Part shown: piece by piece, positions 1-8,048 of the stretch | Numbering within the stretch: the stretch's first letter is position 1 | Layout: every line of letters starts with the position of its first letter | Origin: Desulfobacterales bacterium | GTDB taxonomy: Bacteria > Desulfobacterota > Desulfobacteria > Desulfobacterales > JASJAZ01 | Assembly (NCBI GenBank): GCA_030066785.1 | Contig: JASJAZ010000067.1 | Location: 1-38,842 of the forward strand | Length of the DNA: 38,842 nucleotides | Direction: 5' to 3' | Notes under the pieces: generated by a model | Database searches by the model: none | Seen by the model: only the letters and a program-made list of their open reading frames with translations | What the model was told of the DNA's origin: nothing | Translations under genes and position numbers: made by a program

Positions 1-791
1 TCACGGATGAAGTTCATGTTCATCTGCTCATCAATGGCAAAGCCGTCGGTACCGACCTGGCAGACTTCTTCCATTACCTTGGTGGCATCGCCACAGATAA
101 AAAAGGAAGAAGTAAATCCGGCATCCGCGATGACCTTATTGGCCGCCTGGCTGTTGGGCGTCACATACTCACGGAATGTTTCAGCCTTAATTTGTGAGGC
201 CACAGGATCGACATTAGCGATAATTTCACAACCCATTTCAGCATAAAATTCAGCTGAACGCGCGCCGATTTCACCGGCAAACTTGCAAACTTCGGCTGCG
301 AATTCGGGGTTTTTATAAACATCGGTGAAAATCCGGACTCCGGCTAAATGACTTGCCAGGGTTAAGGGTCCACAGAAAAGCCCCATCAACACACAATCTA
401 ATTCATCCAGTTGGGGTTTGGCAATTTTGGCAGCTTCATAAAGGACGGGCCAACGGCCATCGTCCTTGTTGGGCATTTTGAGGCCGGCTTCGGCGGGTGT
501 TTTATCCGAGCAGGGATGGGTTTTTACAGAAGGAACATTGTCTTCCCACCATTTAAGCTCGCATCCAACTGCATTGGCTTCTACAGAAAGGTCAAATACC
601 AAGGGAATGCCGTCGGCTTTATACCTTTTGGCGGTCTCTACTACGCCTTTTGCCAACAGCTCCGGATCCTGGAGCATTTTATCGGCAGGTTCATTGATAA
701 TAAACGCACAATGGACCCCCGCATAAGGTACCCAGGGTGGAATGTCCGTCATTTTACCCCGGTAGGCATCAATCAATCGTTGTTTAGCCAT
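1..791 (-). CDS. UroD/MtaA-family corrinoid methyltransferase, 3' end outside the window
   Basis: The gene starts at ATG 791, preceded by AAGGAGA, and runs off the left edge, so about 263 N-terminal residues are visible and the C-terminal part is missing. The protein begins MAKQRLIDAYRGK and contains FDLSVEANAVG, the conserved acidic stretch of the uroporphyrinogen decarboxylase superfamily, and later FFICGD, where the family's zinc-type H/F-x-C motif would lie. In this family such proteins move methyl groups between a substrate or coenzyme and a corrinoid protein, and are cytoplasmic. It is the last visible gene of the minus-strand methyl-transfer operon and lies 265 bp after the DUF2284 gene. 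The methyl donor cannot be read from sequence. A true heme-pathway decarboxylase is unlikely given its neighbours. Confidence 0.8.
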   Translation of the reverse strand, partial: MAKQRLIDAYRGKMTDIPPWVPYAGVHCAFIINEPADKMLQDPELLAKGVVETAKRYKADGIPLVFDLSVEANAVGCELKWWEDNVPSVKTHPCSDKTPAEAGLKMPNKDDGRWPVLYEAAKIAKPQLDELDCVLMGLFCGPLTLASHLAGVRIFTDVYKNPEFAAEVCKFAGEIGARSAEFYAEMGCEIIANVDPVASQIKAETFREYVTPNSQAANKVIADAGFTSSFFICGDATKVMEEVCQVGTDGFAIDEQMNMNFIR

Positions 792-978
792 GTGTTGTCT
801 CCTTTCTTTGGCTTGTTCGGTAAAAGGTTCCTACAAGCTTTGCCTATGAATACGCGTTTATCACCCCCCCTCCAAAATTTGTGTTGTGTGTGGGCACCTT
901 AACGGTATGCTGCTCAACAAATCAGCAGCGCTTTCAGAAAAATCAGTGCAACTAATATGTCAAAGGTGCCTAAGGTTC

Positions 979-1032
979 GCAAGGTATTTCTCAATGAATT
1001 GCTTTGAGTTTGATTATAATGAATAACCTTGC
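979..1032. repeat. Inverted repeat in the 792-1056 intergenic gap
   Basis: GCAAGGTATT (979-988) pairs with AATAACCTTGC (1022-1032), with one extra base. A CTCAA/TTGAG pair lies inside the loop. It falls between the DUF2284 gene and the second UroD-like gene and may fold in their mRNA. There is no strong T-run, so it is not a clear terminator. Confidence 0.35.
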
Positions 1033-1056
1033 ACAGGTACGTGAGATTTAACGCTT

Positions 1057-1656
1057 TTACTCCAAAAGAATAATGGCAAAATAATTATAATCTTGGTGAT
1101 TACTGGTGGCGACCCTGGTGGTCAATCCCAGCTTCTTTAACGTTCCTATCACATCAATACCGAAAGATTCCACCGACGGACGTTTTTCCTGGGGGAAGCG
1201 GCAGTCTTCCGGATAAGCGCACTCTTTGCACAATGCGCAACATTCACCGACCAGGCTAAAGGCCTTGTAATAGCCTTCCAAAAACAACATCCGTTCTATG
1301 CTGATGGTGCCTTTCCAGCAGCGGACCTGACTGACCCGTTTGCGTCCATTGTTCATGTAAAAATCGGTGCAGTTCTTGCTGCCCACCAGCAGAAGGGCCA
1401 TTGAGTATTCACCGAGAATCGATTTGACCTTTTCAGAAGATGGTGTGGCCGGCGGGCAGGTCCAATTGGTGTTATATTTGTTGCAACCGTAACGGCATTT
1501 CAAATGAACCCAATCCGCCACAATGATTTGCTGTGTGCTGATCGGAAAAACGGCGCTCAGACCATTGGGCCTGCCCCGTTTAAGGAGTCGTTGGGTCAGC
1601 TCATAGGAAATACCGGCATCATCTTTAAAAGGGATGACTTTTTTTTGTTCCACCAC
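1057..1656 (-). CDS. DUF2284 cysteine-rich putative metal-binding protein
   Basis: The 199-residue protein carries the DUF2284 cysteine pattern: an N-terminal CRYGCNKYNTNWTCPP block and a C-terminal CCALCKECAYPEDCRFP block, which together suggest an Fe-S cluster or other bound metal. The family has no established biochemical role but recurs beside corrinoid methyltransferases. GTG at 1656 was chosen because AGAGGTG lies at the right distance inside the end of the upstream gene; a second GTG directly follows at 1653. A longer in-frame extension to 1758 overlaps the upstream gene and lacks a ribosome site. A second DUF2284 gene lies at 14388-14894. The family call is firm and the function unknown. 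Confidence 0.85.
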   Translation of the reverse strand: MVEQKKVIPFKDDAGISYELTQRLLKRGRPNGLSAVFPISTQQIIVADWVHLKCRYGCNKYNTNWTCPPATPSSEKVKSILGEYSMALLLVGSKNCTDFYMNNGRKRVSQVRCWKGTISIERMLFLEGYYKAFSLVGECCALCKECAYPEDCRFPQEKRPSVESFGIDVIGTLKKLGLTTRVATSNHQDYNYFAIILLE

Positions 1657-1658
1657 AG

Positions 1659-2042
1659 TTACACCTCTTGGTTGACGAATTGGATGCAGACGGGTCGCGG
1701 CAGGGCCATCTCCAGCGCCACTTCCACGGTTTTCAATACGGCTGCCGGAATCACACAAGACGGGTGGCAGCCTGATTTTTCAGCCGCAATGTAGACCGGG
1801 TTGCGGGTCAAGGGCATAAACAATTCTTTGAGTGACATTTGCCCGATTTGTTCAGCCAACTGCTGAATCTGGCGGCACTCCGAATCGGAAATTGCCAGTG
1901 CGACTGAACGTTTATCGATGCGGCGTACTATTATCCGGCATTCAAACCCACAGATGCCCGGTGTTACAGCTACACAGGTTTCGTCTGGCTGACAGGGCCC
2001 GGCACTTTCTATAATATCGCAAAGATTCGTTTTGTTCGCCAT
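1659..2042 (-). CDS. Small cysteine-containing protein, DUF6951-like
   Basis: The 127-residue protein has an N-terminal Cys group (GPCQPDETC), then TPGICGFECRIIV, and near the C-terminus SGCHPSCVIPAAVLKTVEVA. This resembles small proteins I associate with the DUF6951 family, recalled rather than searched. The paired cysteines suggest metal or cluster binding. ATG 2042 has AAAGGT just upstream. The stop overlaps the ribosome site of the following DUF2284 gene, so the two are probably translationally coupled. It follows the corrinoid activator in the operon, which suggests a part in corrinoid methyl transfer or its redox support. That role is inferred from position only. Confidence 0.6.
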   Translation of the reverse strand: MANKTNLCDIIESAGPCQPDETCVAVTPGICGFECRIIVRRIDKRSVALAISDSECRQIQQLAEQIGQMSLKELFMPLTRNPVYIAAEKSGCHPSCVIPAAVLKTVEVALEMALPRPVCIQFVNQEV

Positions 2043-2147
2043 AGTACCTTTCAACCAAACTGATGGAGGCTTGGTCGCCCACAGCTATAACCTTTTGAGG
2101 CCGCTGCGGGCGCCAGATTACCCCCACTTCCATCCAGCGTTAATGCA

Positions 2148-4208
2148 TCACTGTTTCAGAATTTCTTCCGGTACGATGCCTTTTAGGTGCGGAAATTCAT
2201 CGGTCATATGCGGCAGTTGCATGGCCTCCATGAAATCCTGCTGGAAGGTTTCTTCAACCGTTAACTCAATGTATTCAACATTGCGCGAGCACCAATTGGC
2301 CTCGATCCGTTTCTTTACGTTCAATAATGCTGCGCGGCAGCCGTCGCCGGCCGCATTGCCCACACTTTGGATCATTTCGATTTCGCAGTCGGGAAACAGC
2401 CCCATGATCAGCGCCTTGGTGCGGTCCACGTGGGTGCCGAAGGCACCGGCAATTTTGACCTTGTCCACCTTTTCCAGACCCATGCGCTTGACCATGAGTT
2501 TGCAGCCGGCATAGAGGGCGCCCTTGGCCAGTTGAATCTGGCGGACGTCCTTCTGGGTTATAACGATGTCCTTGTCGATACTCGATTCCTCGGCCCAGGC
2601 CAACACAAATTCCGGCTGTTTGTTATCCGGATTAATGCGGAAGCGCGGATGATCCTTAAGGCCCTTTTTATTAAACACCCCGCTTTTAGTGATCACGGCA
2701 CTGGTGTATAATTCTGCCAAGACGTCCAGGATGCCCGAACCGCAGATGCCTTTGGCTTTCATATCTTTAGGCTCGGAGTACTTGCGCCAGGCGTCGCGAC
2801 CAATGACCTTGTAATTAACCTCTTTGGTCTCAGGATCGATTTCGATACGTTCCATAGCACCCGGGGCCGCGCGCATGCCAAAGGAAAGCTGAGCACCTTC
2901 CAAGGCCGGTCCCGTTGCACAGGAAGACGATATCAACTTATGCCGGTTGCCAAGCACCAGTTCACCATTGGTGCCGATGTCGATGATCAGCTGGTTTTCT
3001 TCATGCTTATAAGGTTCTTCGGCGATTAGCACACCCACATTGTCAGCGCCCACAAAACCGGCTTCGTTGGGCAGTACGAACATGTAAGAGGACGGATTAA
3101 TTTGGACGCCCAAATCGCGTGCTTTAATGTCCATACTATGATGAATAACCGGCGGAAACGGTGCCAGGCCTACGTACTCAGGATTAAGGCCCAGTAAAAT
3201 GTGATGCATGGCCGTATTAAAGCCGATGGTAATATCTTCGATATCATTACGGGTCAGGCGCAGATAGGTTTTACCCTCTTCGGGCACCTCCACATATTCG
3301 GTCGGTCCTTCTTCGCCCTTTTTCTTTTTCTTCTTTTTCTTGGGTGGATAGGTGTTGGCGATGGCTTTTTCGATCAAATCGTTCAGCCCTTCAATAATGT
3401 CATCGCTCATGCGCTGCAAACCATCCGGTGTGGTCATGTGAAAGGTGATGCGCGCCATGACATCTTCGCCGTATTTACACTGGGGGTTCATCATCGATAC
3501 GGTGTCGATGACTTCCATGGTGGTCAGATCACAGAAATAGGCGGCTACCGTGGTGGTGCCTACATCGATGGCCAGGCCGTACGCTTTTTCGACCTTGCCC
3601 GGCCGCACCCTGATCACTTCTTTATTGTTCCACACACTGACCGTCACGGCCCATTTACCTTCGCGAAGTGCTTCCGGCAGGGTGCGCAACGTAAAAATGT
3701 CGATGGTCAAATCCTGCAGACCATATTCACGTTCCAGGCCCCGGCAAATGCGTTCAAAGTCCCCGGTGGGCTCTTCAAAAGTCGGTGGGTCGACTTCGAC
3801 ATAATACAGTCGAATAGCAGGGTTATGGTCGATATGAATATCACGGGCGGCCTTGCTGACCACCTGCTTGCCGGCACGCGATTCTTCGGGTACAAACACC
3901 AGGAGATCGCCTTCTACCAGCGCCACACAGCCCAAGCGTAACCCTTTTTCGCGTTGCGCCTCGGTAATAAATTTTTCTTCCTCTTCCTGCCAGGCGGTTA
4001 CATTGTCTTTGCTGGAGGTAACGCCATATTTTTCAAAATGACCTTCCTCAATGCGCACAATGCATTTACCGCAGACCTTCTTTTCACCGCAAAGGGCTTC
4101 AATATCGACACCCAACAGTCTTGAGGCTTCAATTAAGGTGACTCCTTTAGGAACTTCACCCCTCCGTCCGGAAGGTTGGAATATCACCATTGCCTTGTCA
4201 TCATCCAT
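2148..4208 (-). CDS. RACo-like reductive activator of corrinoid proteins
   Basis: The 686-residue protein uses ATP and reduced ferredoxin to return inactive Co(II) corrinoid protein to Co(I). Residues 1-110 form a plant-type 2Fe-2S domain with ligands C40, C46, C49 and C94. A middle linker follows, then an ASKHA ATPase domain with YGLAIDVGTTTVAAY and LIIDIGTNGELVLG phosphate-binding motifs. ATG 4208 has GGAGGAGG upstream and is preferred to longer starts. The length is normal for the family. An unusual run of eight lysines lies near residue 290 inside the ASKHA region. It follows the corrinoid protein gene after a 129-bp gap holding a strong stem-loop. It probably reactivates that corrinoid protein. 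Family assignment is firm. Confidence 0.93.
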   Translation of the reverse strand: MDDDKAMVIFQPSGRRGEVPKGVTLIEASRLLGVDIEALCGEKKVCGKCIVRIEEGHFEKYGVTSSKDNVTAWQEEEEKFITEAQREKGLRLGCVALVEGDLLVFVPEESRAGKQVVSKAARDIHIDHNPAIRLYYVEVDPPTFEEPTGDFERICRGLEREYGLQDLTIDIFTLRTLPEALREGKWAVTVSVWNNKEVIRVRPGKVEKAYGLAIDVGTTTVAAYFCDLTTMEVIDTVSMMNPQCKYGEDVMARITFHMTTPDGLQRMSDDIIEGLNDLIEKAIANTYPPKKKKKKKKGEEGPTEYVEVPEEGKTYLRLTRNDIEDITIGFNTAMHHILLGLNPEYVGLAPFPPVIHHSMDIKARDLGVQINPSSYMFVLPNEAGFVGADNVGVLIAEEPYKHEENQLIIDIGTNGELVLGNRHKLISSSCATGPALEGAQLSFGMRAAPGAMERIEIDPETKEVNYKVIGRDAWRKYSEPKDMKAKGICGSGILDVLAELYTSAVITKSGVFNKKGLKDHPRFRINPDNKQPEFVLAWAEESSIDKDIVITQKDVRQIQLAKGALYAGCKLMVKRMGLEKVDKVKIAGAFGTHVDRTKALIMGLFPDCEIEMIQSVGNAAGDGCRAALLNVKKRIEANWCSRNVEYIELTVEETFQQDFMEAMQLPHMTDEFPHLKGIVPEEILKQ

Positions 4209-4281
4209 GCGATAAAGTCCTCCTCCATCGTGCCAACCGCAATTTCTTGGCACTACGCTAATAGTGAATAAAAATGCAATG

Positions 4282-4327
4282 CCGGGCAGGTTTTGGCTGT
4301 TACCAAAACCGCCCGGTTTTTGTTTTT
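4282..4327 (+). terminator. Strong stem-loop between corrinoid-protein and RACo genes
   Basis: The arms 4282-4296 and 4303-4316 pair almost fully with one bulged base, and the plus strand continues into a T-rich tail at 4317-4327. This is the form of an intrinsic terminator reading on the plus strand, yet no plus-strand gene lies to its left. On the operon strand the hairpin sits directly after the corrinoid protein gene without a strong U-run. There it may stabilise the upstream mRNA or reduce read-through into the activator gene. Confidence 0.6.
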
Positions 4328-4337
4328 AGCAGTGGTC

Positions 4338-5000
4338 TTATTTTTTCTGCATTTCACGCAAACGGCCGATCATTTTGATACCCTCGGAAACCGCGTTGCC
4401 GGCGGATTCAGCGTAACCGTCGGCGCCAAAAAGATTGGCAACATCCTTGGTGACCGGGGCGCCGCCGAGCATGATGGCCACATTGGGATTTTTCTCTTTG
4501 ATCATGGCAATAACTTTTTTCATACCCAACATGGTAGTGGTCATCATGGCCGACATGGCCACCACTTCCGAATCGGTGCGCAGCTGTTCTTCCACGAAGT
4601 TTTCCAGGGGAACGTCACGGCCCAGATCGTGAACATCCCAGCCGGCCACGTCAAACATCATTTTGACAAGGTTTTTGCCAATGTCATGCACGTCGCCCTG
4701 AATGGAACCGATGACCACCTGGGCATTCAGGCCGCCTTCTTGCTTCGGAACATGTGGCCGCAGTATAGCCAGGCCGCCATAAAGCGCATCCGCGCACATC
4801 AGAACTTCCGGCACGAAATATTCGTTGCGGTCATACATTTCACCGACCACTTCCATTCCAGCCGCCAGGCCGTCCATAATGCCCTCCAGCGCTTCCAATT
4901 TATCGTCCACCCATGCCTGGGCGGCTTCCTTAACTTCATCTTCCTGGTATTCGATCACACCATTTTTCAATTGTTCTATCAGTTCCTCTTTAGTCGCCAT
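4338..5000 (-). CDS. Methyltransferase cognate corrinoid protein (MtaC/MtbC type)
   Basis: The 220-residue protein is the methyl carrier: its B12 cobalt accepts the methyl group from one methyltransferase and passes it to the other. Residues 1-90 form the helical cap domain (B12-binding 2). Residues 91-220 form the Rossmann B12-binding domain with D103-x-H105-x2-G108, where His105 is the lower cobalt ligand, followed by the SAMMTTTM and GGAPV loops. The length is typical. ATG 5000 has AGGAGG upstream. It lies between the UroD-like methyltransferase and the RACo activator, its likely partners. The substrate specificity cannot be read from this protein. Confidence 0.95.
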   Translation of the reverse strand: MATKEELIEQLKNGVIEYQEDEVKEAAQAWVDDKLEALEGIMDGLAAGMEVVGEMYDRNEYFVPEVLMCADALYGGLAILRPHVPKQEGGLNAQVVIGSIQGDVHDIGKNLVKMMFDVAGWDVHDLGRDVPLENFVEEQLRTDSEVVAMSAMMTTTMLGMKKVIAMIKEKNPNVAIMLGGAPVTKDVANLFGADGYAESAGNAVSEGIKMIGRLREMQKK

Positions 5001-5085
5001 GAGATTGCCTCCTAATTAAAATTTATTTGGTAGCAGGGTTGTTGGTTCGATTTCTAAAGAATAATCACTTTTACGCACATTTGAA

Positions 5086-6138
5086 CTACAGTCTTCCCAC
5101 CGCCGGACTCGGTTTGGCACCATACTCGTGAGTGGTATCCACCGCCGCTTTCATGTTCTCTTCGATGATGGCCGGCCACAGGTCGCAACCCGGCATCACG
5201 GCATCCATGCCACCATCGATGATGCCTTTAATATGTTCGATGGTCTGCTCTTTCTTCGTCTTGGGGTCACAGGTCATCGTATAGGTGTCCACGTTGCCCA
5301 TAAACAGAACATCGGATCCCAGGATTTCGCGGCCTTTTTTGACATCGCATTTAATATCCACCGTCAGTCCGTCGGCGCCACATTCATTCATCATGGCCAG
5401 CAACGGCTCGGTCTGGCCGCAAATATGCAGCAATTTGGGTGATTCCCAGGCCGCCAGAATACGGGTCAGGCGCGGTTGAATGAATTCTTTGAAAGTACGC
5501 GGGCTTAGCAGGTCAGCCGCCACACCCGGTTCACGCAGGGTGATGTAGTCGCAGCCGGCATCTTGCAAAAACTTACCGATTCCGATGATCATGTCGGTTA
5601 ATTGATCCAGTACGTTGGCAACCAATTCTTTTTGCTTGAAAACCCCTTTGAGCATCAAATCCAGTTCCAGCATTTGGCCGGCCTGGGTAAATGGGCCCAG
5701 CTGCCAGCAGCCGATGGGCAGTTCCGGAGCCTCTTTTTTTATGATTTGAATGGCTTCGGGTAAAAACTTTAAGCGTCCCTTTTCCCAGATGTTATCCGGA
5801 ATCGTCACTTCTTCCAAAGTCGACCACATTTTGTTGGGAATAGTCGGATATAAAATATCCTCTGAGTCTTCGTACAGACTGATGGTGTTGCCCACCGCTT
5901 CGGACTCCATGGTCATGTCGTAGGGGATTACCACGCAGTCAAAATCCATCAGACGGGCGGACCAGATGGCCGACATGGCCATGCGTTCCGCATCAGTGTG
6001 AATGGTAGGGAAATTAACACCGGCTTTTTCAATACCCGGCATCACCACCATGCCCATGCCGCTAAAAAAAGGCATGGTATCAATTGGTTCCTTGCGCAAC
6101 AATCGCATAACACGTTCTTTCGGCGTAAGTTCTGCCAT
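5086..6138 (-). CDS. UroD/MtaA-family methyltransferase, likely substrate:corrinoid (MT-I)
   Basis: The 350-residue protein belongs to the uroporphyrinogen decarboxylase superfamily branch that transfers methyl groups. The zinc-ligand pattern H238-x-C240 with C318 (LLHICGQ and MPGCD) is present, and the acidic TMESEAVG segment lies near residue 80. In anaerobic O-demethylases the MT-I component of this family takes the methyl from the substrate and places it on the corrinoid protein. The neighbouring MtrH-like gene would then be MT-II. ATG 6138 has AAAGGAGG upstream. It sits second in the operon, 40 bp after the MtrH-like gene and 85 bp before the corrinoid protein gene. Assignment as methyltransferase is firm; the substrate, perhaps a methoxyaromatic, is inference. 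Confidence 0.88.
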   Translation of the reverse strand: MAELTPKERVMRLLRKEPIDTMPFFSGMGMVVMPGIEKAGVNFPTIHTDAERMAMSAIWSARLMDFDCVVIPYDMTMESEAVGNTISLYEDSEDILYPTIPNKMWSTLEEVTIPDNIWEKGRLKFLPEAIQIIKKEAPELPIGCWQLGPFTQAGQMLELDLMLKGVFKQKELVANVLDQLTDMIIGIGKFLQDAGCDYITLREPGVAADLLSPRTFKEFIQPRLTRILAAWESPKLLHICGQTEPLLAMMNECGADGLTVDIKCDVKKGREILGSDVLFMGNVDTYTMTCDPKTKKEQTIEHIKGIIDGGMDAVMPGCDLWPAIIEENMKAAVDTTHEYGAKPSPAVGRL

Positions 6139-6178
6139 CGTTTACCTCCTTTCTAAATTTAAAATAATTTTAAAATTA

Positions 6179-7132
6179 TTAAGCTAATGATTTTAATTGC
6201 TCGACAAAATCCGGAAACAGTTTAAACAGCGGGTGATTGGGGTCTGTCGGTAATTTTTTGGTTTCAGCAAAGACCGCGGTGGCCAAAAATGCTTCGGCCT
6301 CAGCCACGGCCGGCAATATCCGGGTGGCACCGGCCATGGGTCCGGAAAAAATCATGTCATGATAAAAGAAAGCTGAAAGTGATTCCAGAGCGGCATCGGT
6401 GGCCGACCAGCCTTTGAATTCCCACATATCTTTAAAGCGTTTCAAATCCATATAGGAGCCATTGCTGGGAGCGCTGGCGGCGGGATATCCCCATTTTTCT
6501 TTCACCATTTTATTGGCAATGCTGCAAAAGGCGGTGGCCGGTCCGTTCATGACGGATGTATCCACAAAAATACTTTCAAAGTTGGCACCCACTTTTTCAA
6601 TGGCGTCCAACAATTTTTGGGTGCCAGTGACGCGCCCGCTGGGCATTTGGTCTTCTTGGTCGAAGGCCACCAGCAAGACGTGTTTGACACCGATATCGGC
6701 GATTTCTTTAATTTCGGTTTCAAGGTCTTGTTCCCAGACGGTCAAGCTGTTGTAAAACATCCGATCGAGCAGGCCTTTTTCAGCGCAATAGGCAGCGCCT
6801 TCCAGTTTGGGTTTCATGACCCAGGCATCGATGCAAAACGGCATATCACTAACCGAGGAAACAAAATCGATGAAAAGCCTAAATTCTTTGCCATTGTTGG
6901 CAACGATGTCCGCCATGCCCGGAACACCGGTTTCTTCGGACAGCCGTTCCTGGGTTTTGAGCAGCTCCTCAGCGCGCTTTTCATCAAAACCCTCTTTGCG
7001 TTTGCCGGTAAACACCTTGTCGCCTTTCTGAAAAATTGAGCTGACACAGACGCAAGGGTATTCGCCCGGCTGGCCGCCAAATTTGACGCCTCCTACCTCA
7101 CACACTTTTTGTTCGGTGCTTAATTGAAACAT
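6179..7132 (-). CDS. MtrH-family methyltransferase, likely methylcorrinoid:tetrahydrofolate (MT-II)
   Basis: The 317-residue protein starts MFQLSTEQKVCEVGGVKFGG and contains GGQPGEYP near its N-terminus, the hallmark of the MtrH family related to the dihydropteroate-synthase fold. Family members outside methanogens pass methyl groups from methyl-corrinoid protein to tetrahydrofolate, feeding the Wood-Ljungdahl pathway. ATG 7132 has AAGGAGGT upstream; an extension to 7159 has no ribosome site. It is the first gene of the operon and lies behind a 253-bp regulatory gap with two palindromes. Clustering with UroD-like, corrinoid and RACo genes supports the MT-II role. Confidence 0.9.
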   Translation of the reverse strand: MFQLSTEQKVCEVGGVKFGGQPGEYPCVCVSSIFQKGDKVFTGKRKEGFDEKRAEELLKTQERLSEETGVPGMADIVANNGKEFRLFIDFVSSVSDMPFCIDAWVMKPKLEGAAYCAEKGLLDRMFYNSLTVWEQDLETEIKEIADIGVKHVLLVAFDQEDQMPSGRVTGTQKLLDAIEKVGANFESIFVDTSVMNGPATAFCSIANKMVKEKWGYPAASAPSNGSYMDLKRFKDMWEFKGWSATDAALESLSAFFYHDMIFSGPMAGATRILPAVAEAEAFLATAVFAETKKLPTDPNHPLFKLFPDFVEQLKSLA

Positions 7133-7150
7133 CCTGACCTCCTTATCTAT

Positions 7151-7170
7151 TTGGGGCAAATTGGGGCAAA
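7151..7170. repeat. Perfect tandem 10-mer in the leader of the methyl-transfer operon
   Basis: TTGGGGCAAA occurs twice in succession (7151-7160 and 7161-7170), about 20-40 nt upstream of the MtrH-like start codon. The period of ten equals one DNA turn. It would lie in the 5' untranslated mRNA and could be a protein- or RNA-level regulatory site. This is only a sequence observation. Confidence 0.5.
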
Positions 7171-7204
7171 ATTTTTGCTAATTTTACCCAGTTGGCATTT
7201 ATGA

Positions 7205-7214
7205 CTGTTAACAG
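7205..7214. promoter_or_regulatory. Perfect 10-bp palindrome CTGTTAACAG
   Basis: The palindrome lies about 75 bp upstream of the MtrH-like start. On the operon strand a weak promoter could be TTAACA, 19 bp, TAAAAT in this area, but the spacing is poor. It may be an operator half or chance. Confidence 0.3.
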
Positions 7215-7245
7215 GCATTAATAGCGAAGCGCGAGAGGTTTTAAT

Positions 7246-7283
7246 ATCGTCTAAAGGACGATTTTTATCGTCCAAAAGTCGAT
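7246..7283. promoter_or_regulatory. Two tandem 17-bp palindromes, likely operator upstream of the methyl-transfer operon
   Basis: Palindrome one is ATCGTC-N5-GACGAT (7246-7262, perfect arms). Palindrome two is ATCGTC-N5-GTCGAT (7267-7283, outer ATCG/CGAT perfect). Their start points are 21 bp apart, two helical turns, so two dimers would bind the same DNA face. They lie about 115-150 bp upstream of the MtrH-like start, a usual place for an activator. The adjacent NarL-type response regulator is the natural candidate protein. That link is inference. Confidence 0.6.
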
Positions 7284-7385
7284 TTTTTGATTTATCACAG
7301 TTGATTTCACGAAGCGGTTTGCGGGATGGGAAATGGGTTCTTGGAGGTGATGTACAATAAACCCTTACGGTGGTCGCCAAAATAG

Positions 7386-8048
7386 CTAAAGATCAGGATC
7401 GACCAATCCCAATTGGATGGCAAAATGCACCAGTTTTACCGGGGTGTCAATGCTCAGTTTTTCCATGATATTGGCACGATGCGATTTAATGGTACTGATA
7501 CTGACACACAGCATGTTAGCGATCTGCTTGGTGGAATGGCCCTCCGCAATTAGCTGAAACACTTCGCGTTCGCGATTGGAAAGTTGACTGTAACGTTCTG
7601 CGGTGGAAGAAGCTTTTTGGGGCGACAGGTAAGAATTGACCACCACTTTGGAAATAGAAGGGCTTAAAAAGGTTTCATCTTTCATGGCCGCATGAATCGC
7701 CCTGATAATATCCTGGCCACTGGAATCTTTTAAGAGATACCCGGAAACCCCGGCTTCCAGTAATTGATGGATGTAATGCTCCTGGGAATACATGGAAAGA
7801 ATTAGGATTTTAGTTTTAGGCAGGTGTTTGCGTATCCGCTTGGCCGCTTCGATACCATTCATACGCGGCATGGCAATATCCATAATCACCACATCGGGCT
7901 TCAATTCTTTGGCGCGCTCGATGGCAATCCGACCGTTGGTAGCTTCACCAACGACCTTGATCCCCGGCTGTTCCTCTAAAAGGCGACTTAATCCCTGACG
8001 TACGATGGTATGGTCATCGGCCAATAAGATCTTAATGGATGGTTTCAT
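7386..8048 (-). CDS. NarL/LuxR-family two-component response regulator
   Basis: The 220-residue protein has a receiver domain with acidic pair D11-D12, phosphoacceptor D57 (VVIMDIAMP) and a lysine in LLKDS near residue 109. A C-terminal LuxR-type helix-turn-helix follows (LSNREREVFQLIAEG, KQIANML, STIKSHRANIMEKL). ATG 8048 lies 17 bp inside the end of the histidine kinase gene, showing translational coupling to its likely partner. An upstream in-frame extension overlaps the kinase and is not used. Its stop lies 253 bp before the methyl-transfer operon on the same strand. It probably activates that operon; the tandem palindromes at 7246-7283 are candidate sites. Confidence 0.93.
   Translation of the reverse strand: MKPSIKILLADDHTIVRQGLSRLLEEQPGIKVVGEATNGRIAIERAKELKPDVVIMDIAMPRMNGIEAAKRIRKHLPKTKILILSMYSQEHYIHQLLEAGVSGYLLKDSSGQDIIRAIHAAMKDETFLSPSISKVVVNSYLSPQKASSTAERYSQLSNREREVFQLIAEGHSTKQIANMLCVSISTIKSHRANIMEKLSIDTPVKLVHFAIQLGLVDPDL

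Noticed and set aside
411..902. Long plus-strand open frame over the UroD-like gene
   Set aside because: It is antisense to a clear family protein with a good ribosome site, and its translation shows no family features.
3201..3941. Plus-strand open frame of 246 codons over the RACo-like gene
   Set aside because: It is a shadow of the high-quality minus-strand gene, with no ribosome site or motif.
7133..7385. Sigma54 promoter for the methyl-transfer operon
   Set aside because: No TGGCAC-N5-TTGC match on the operon strand, and the neighbouring regulator is not a sigma54 activator.
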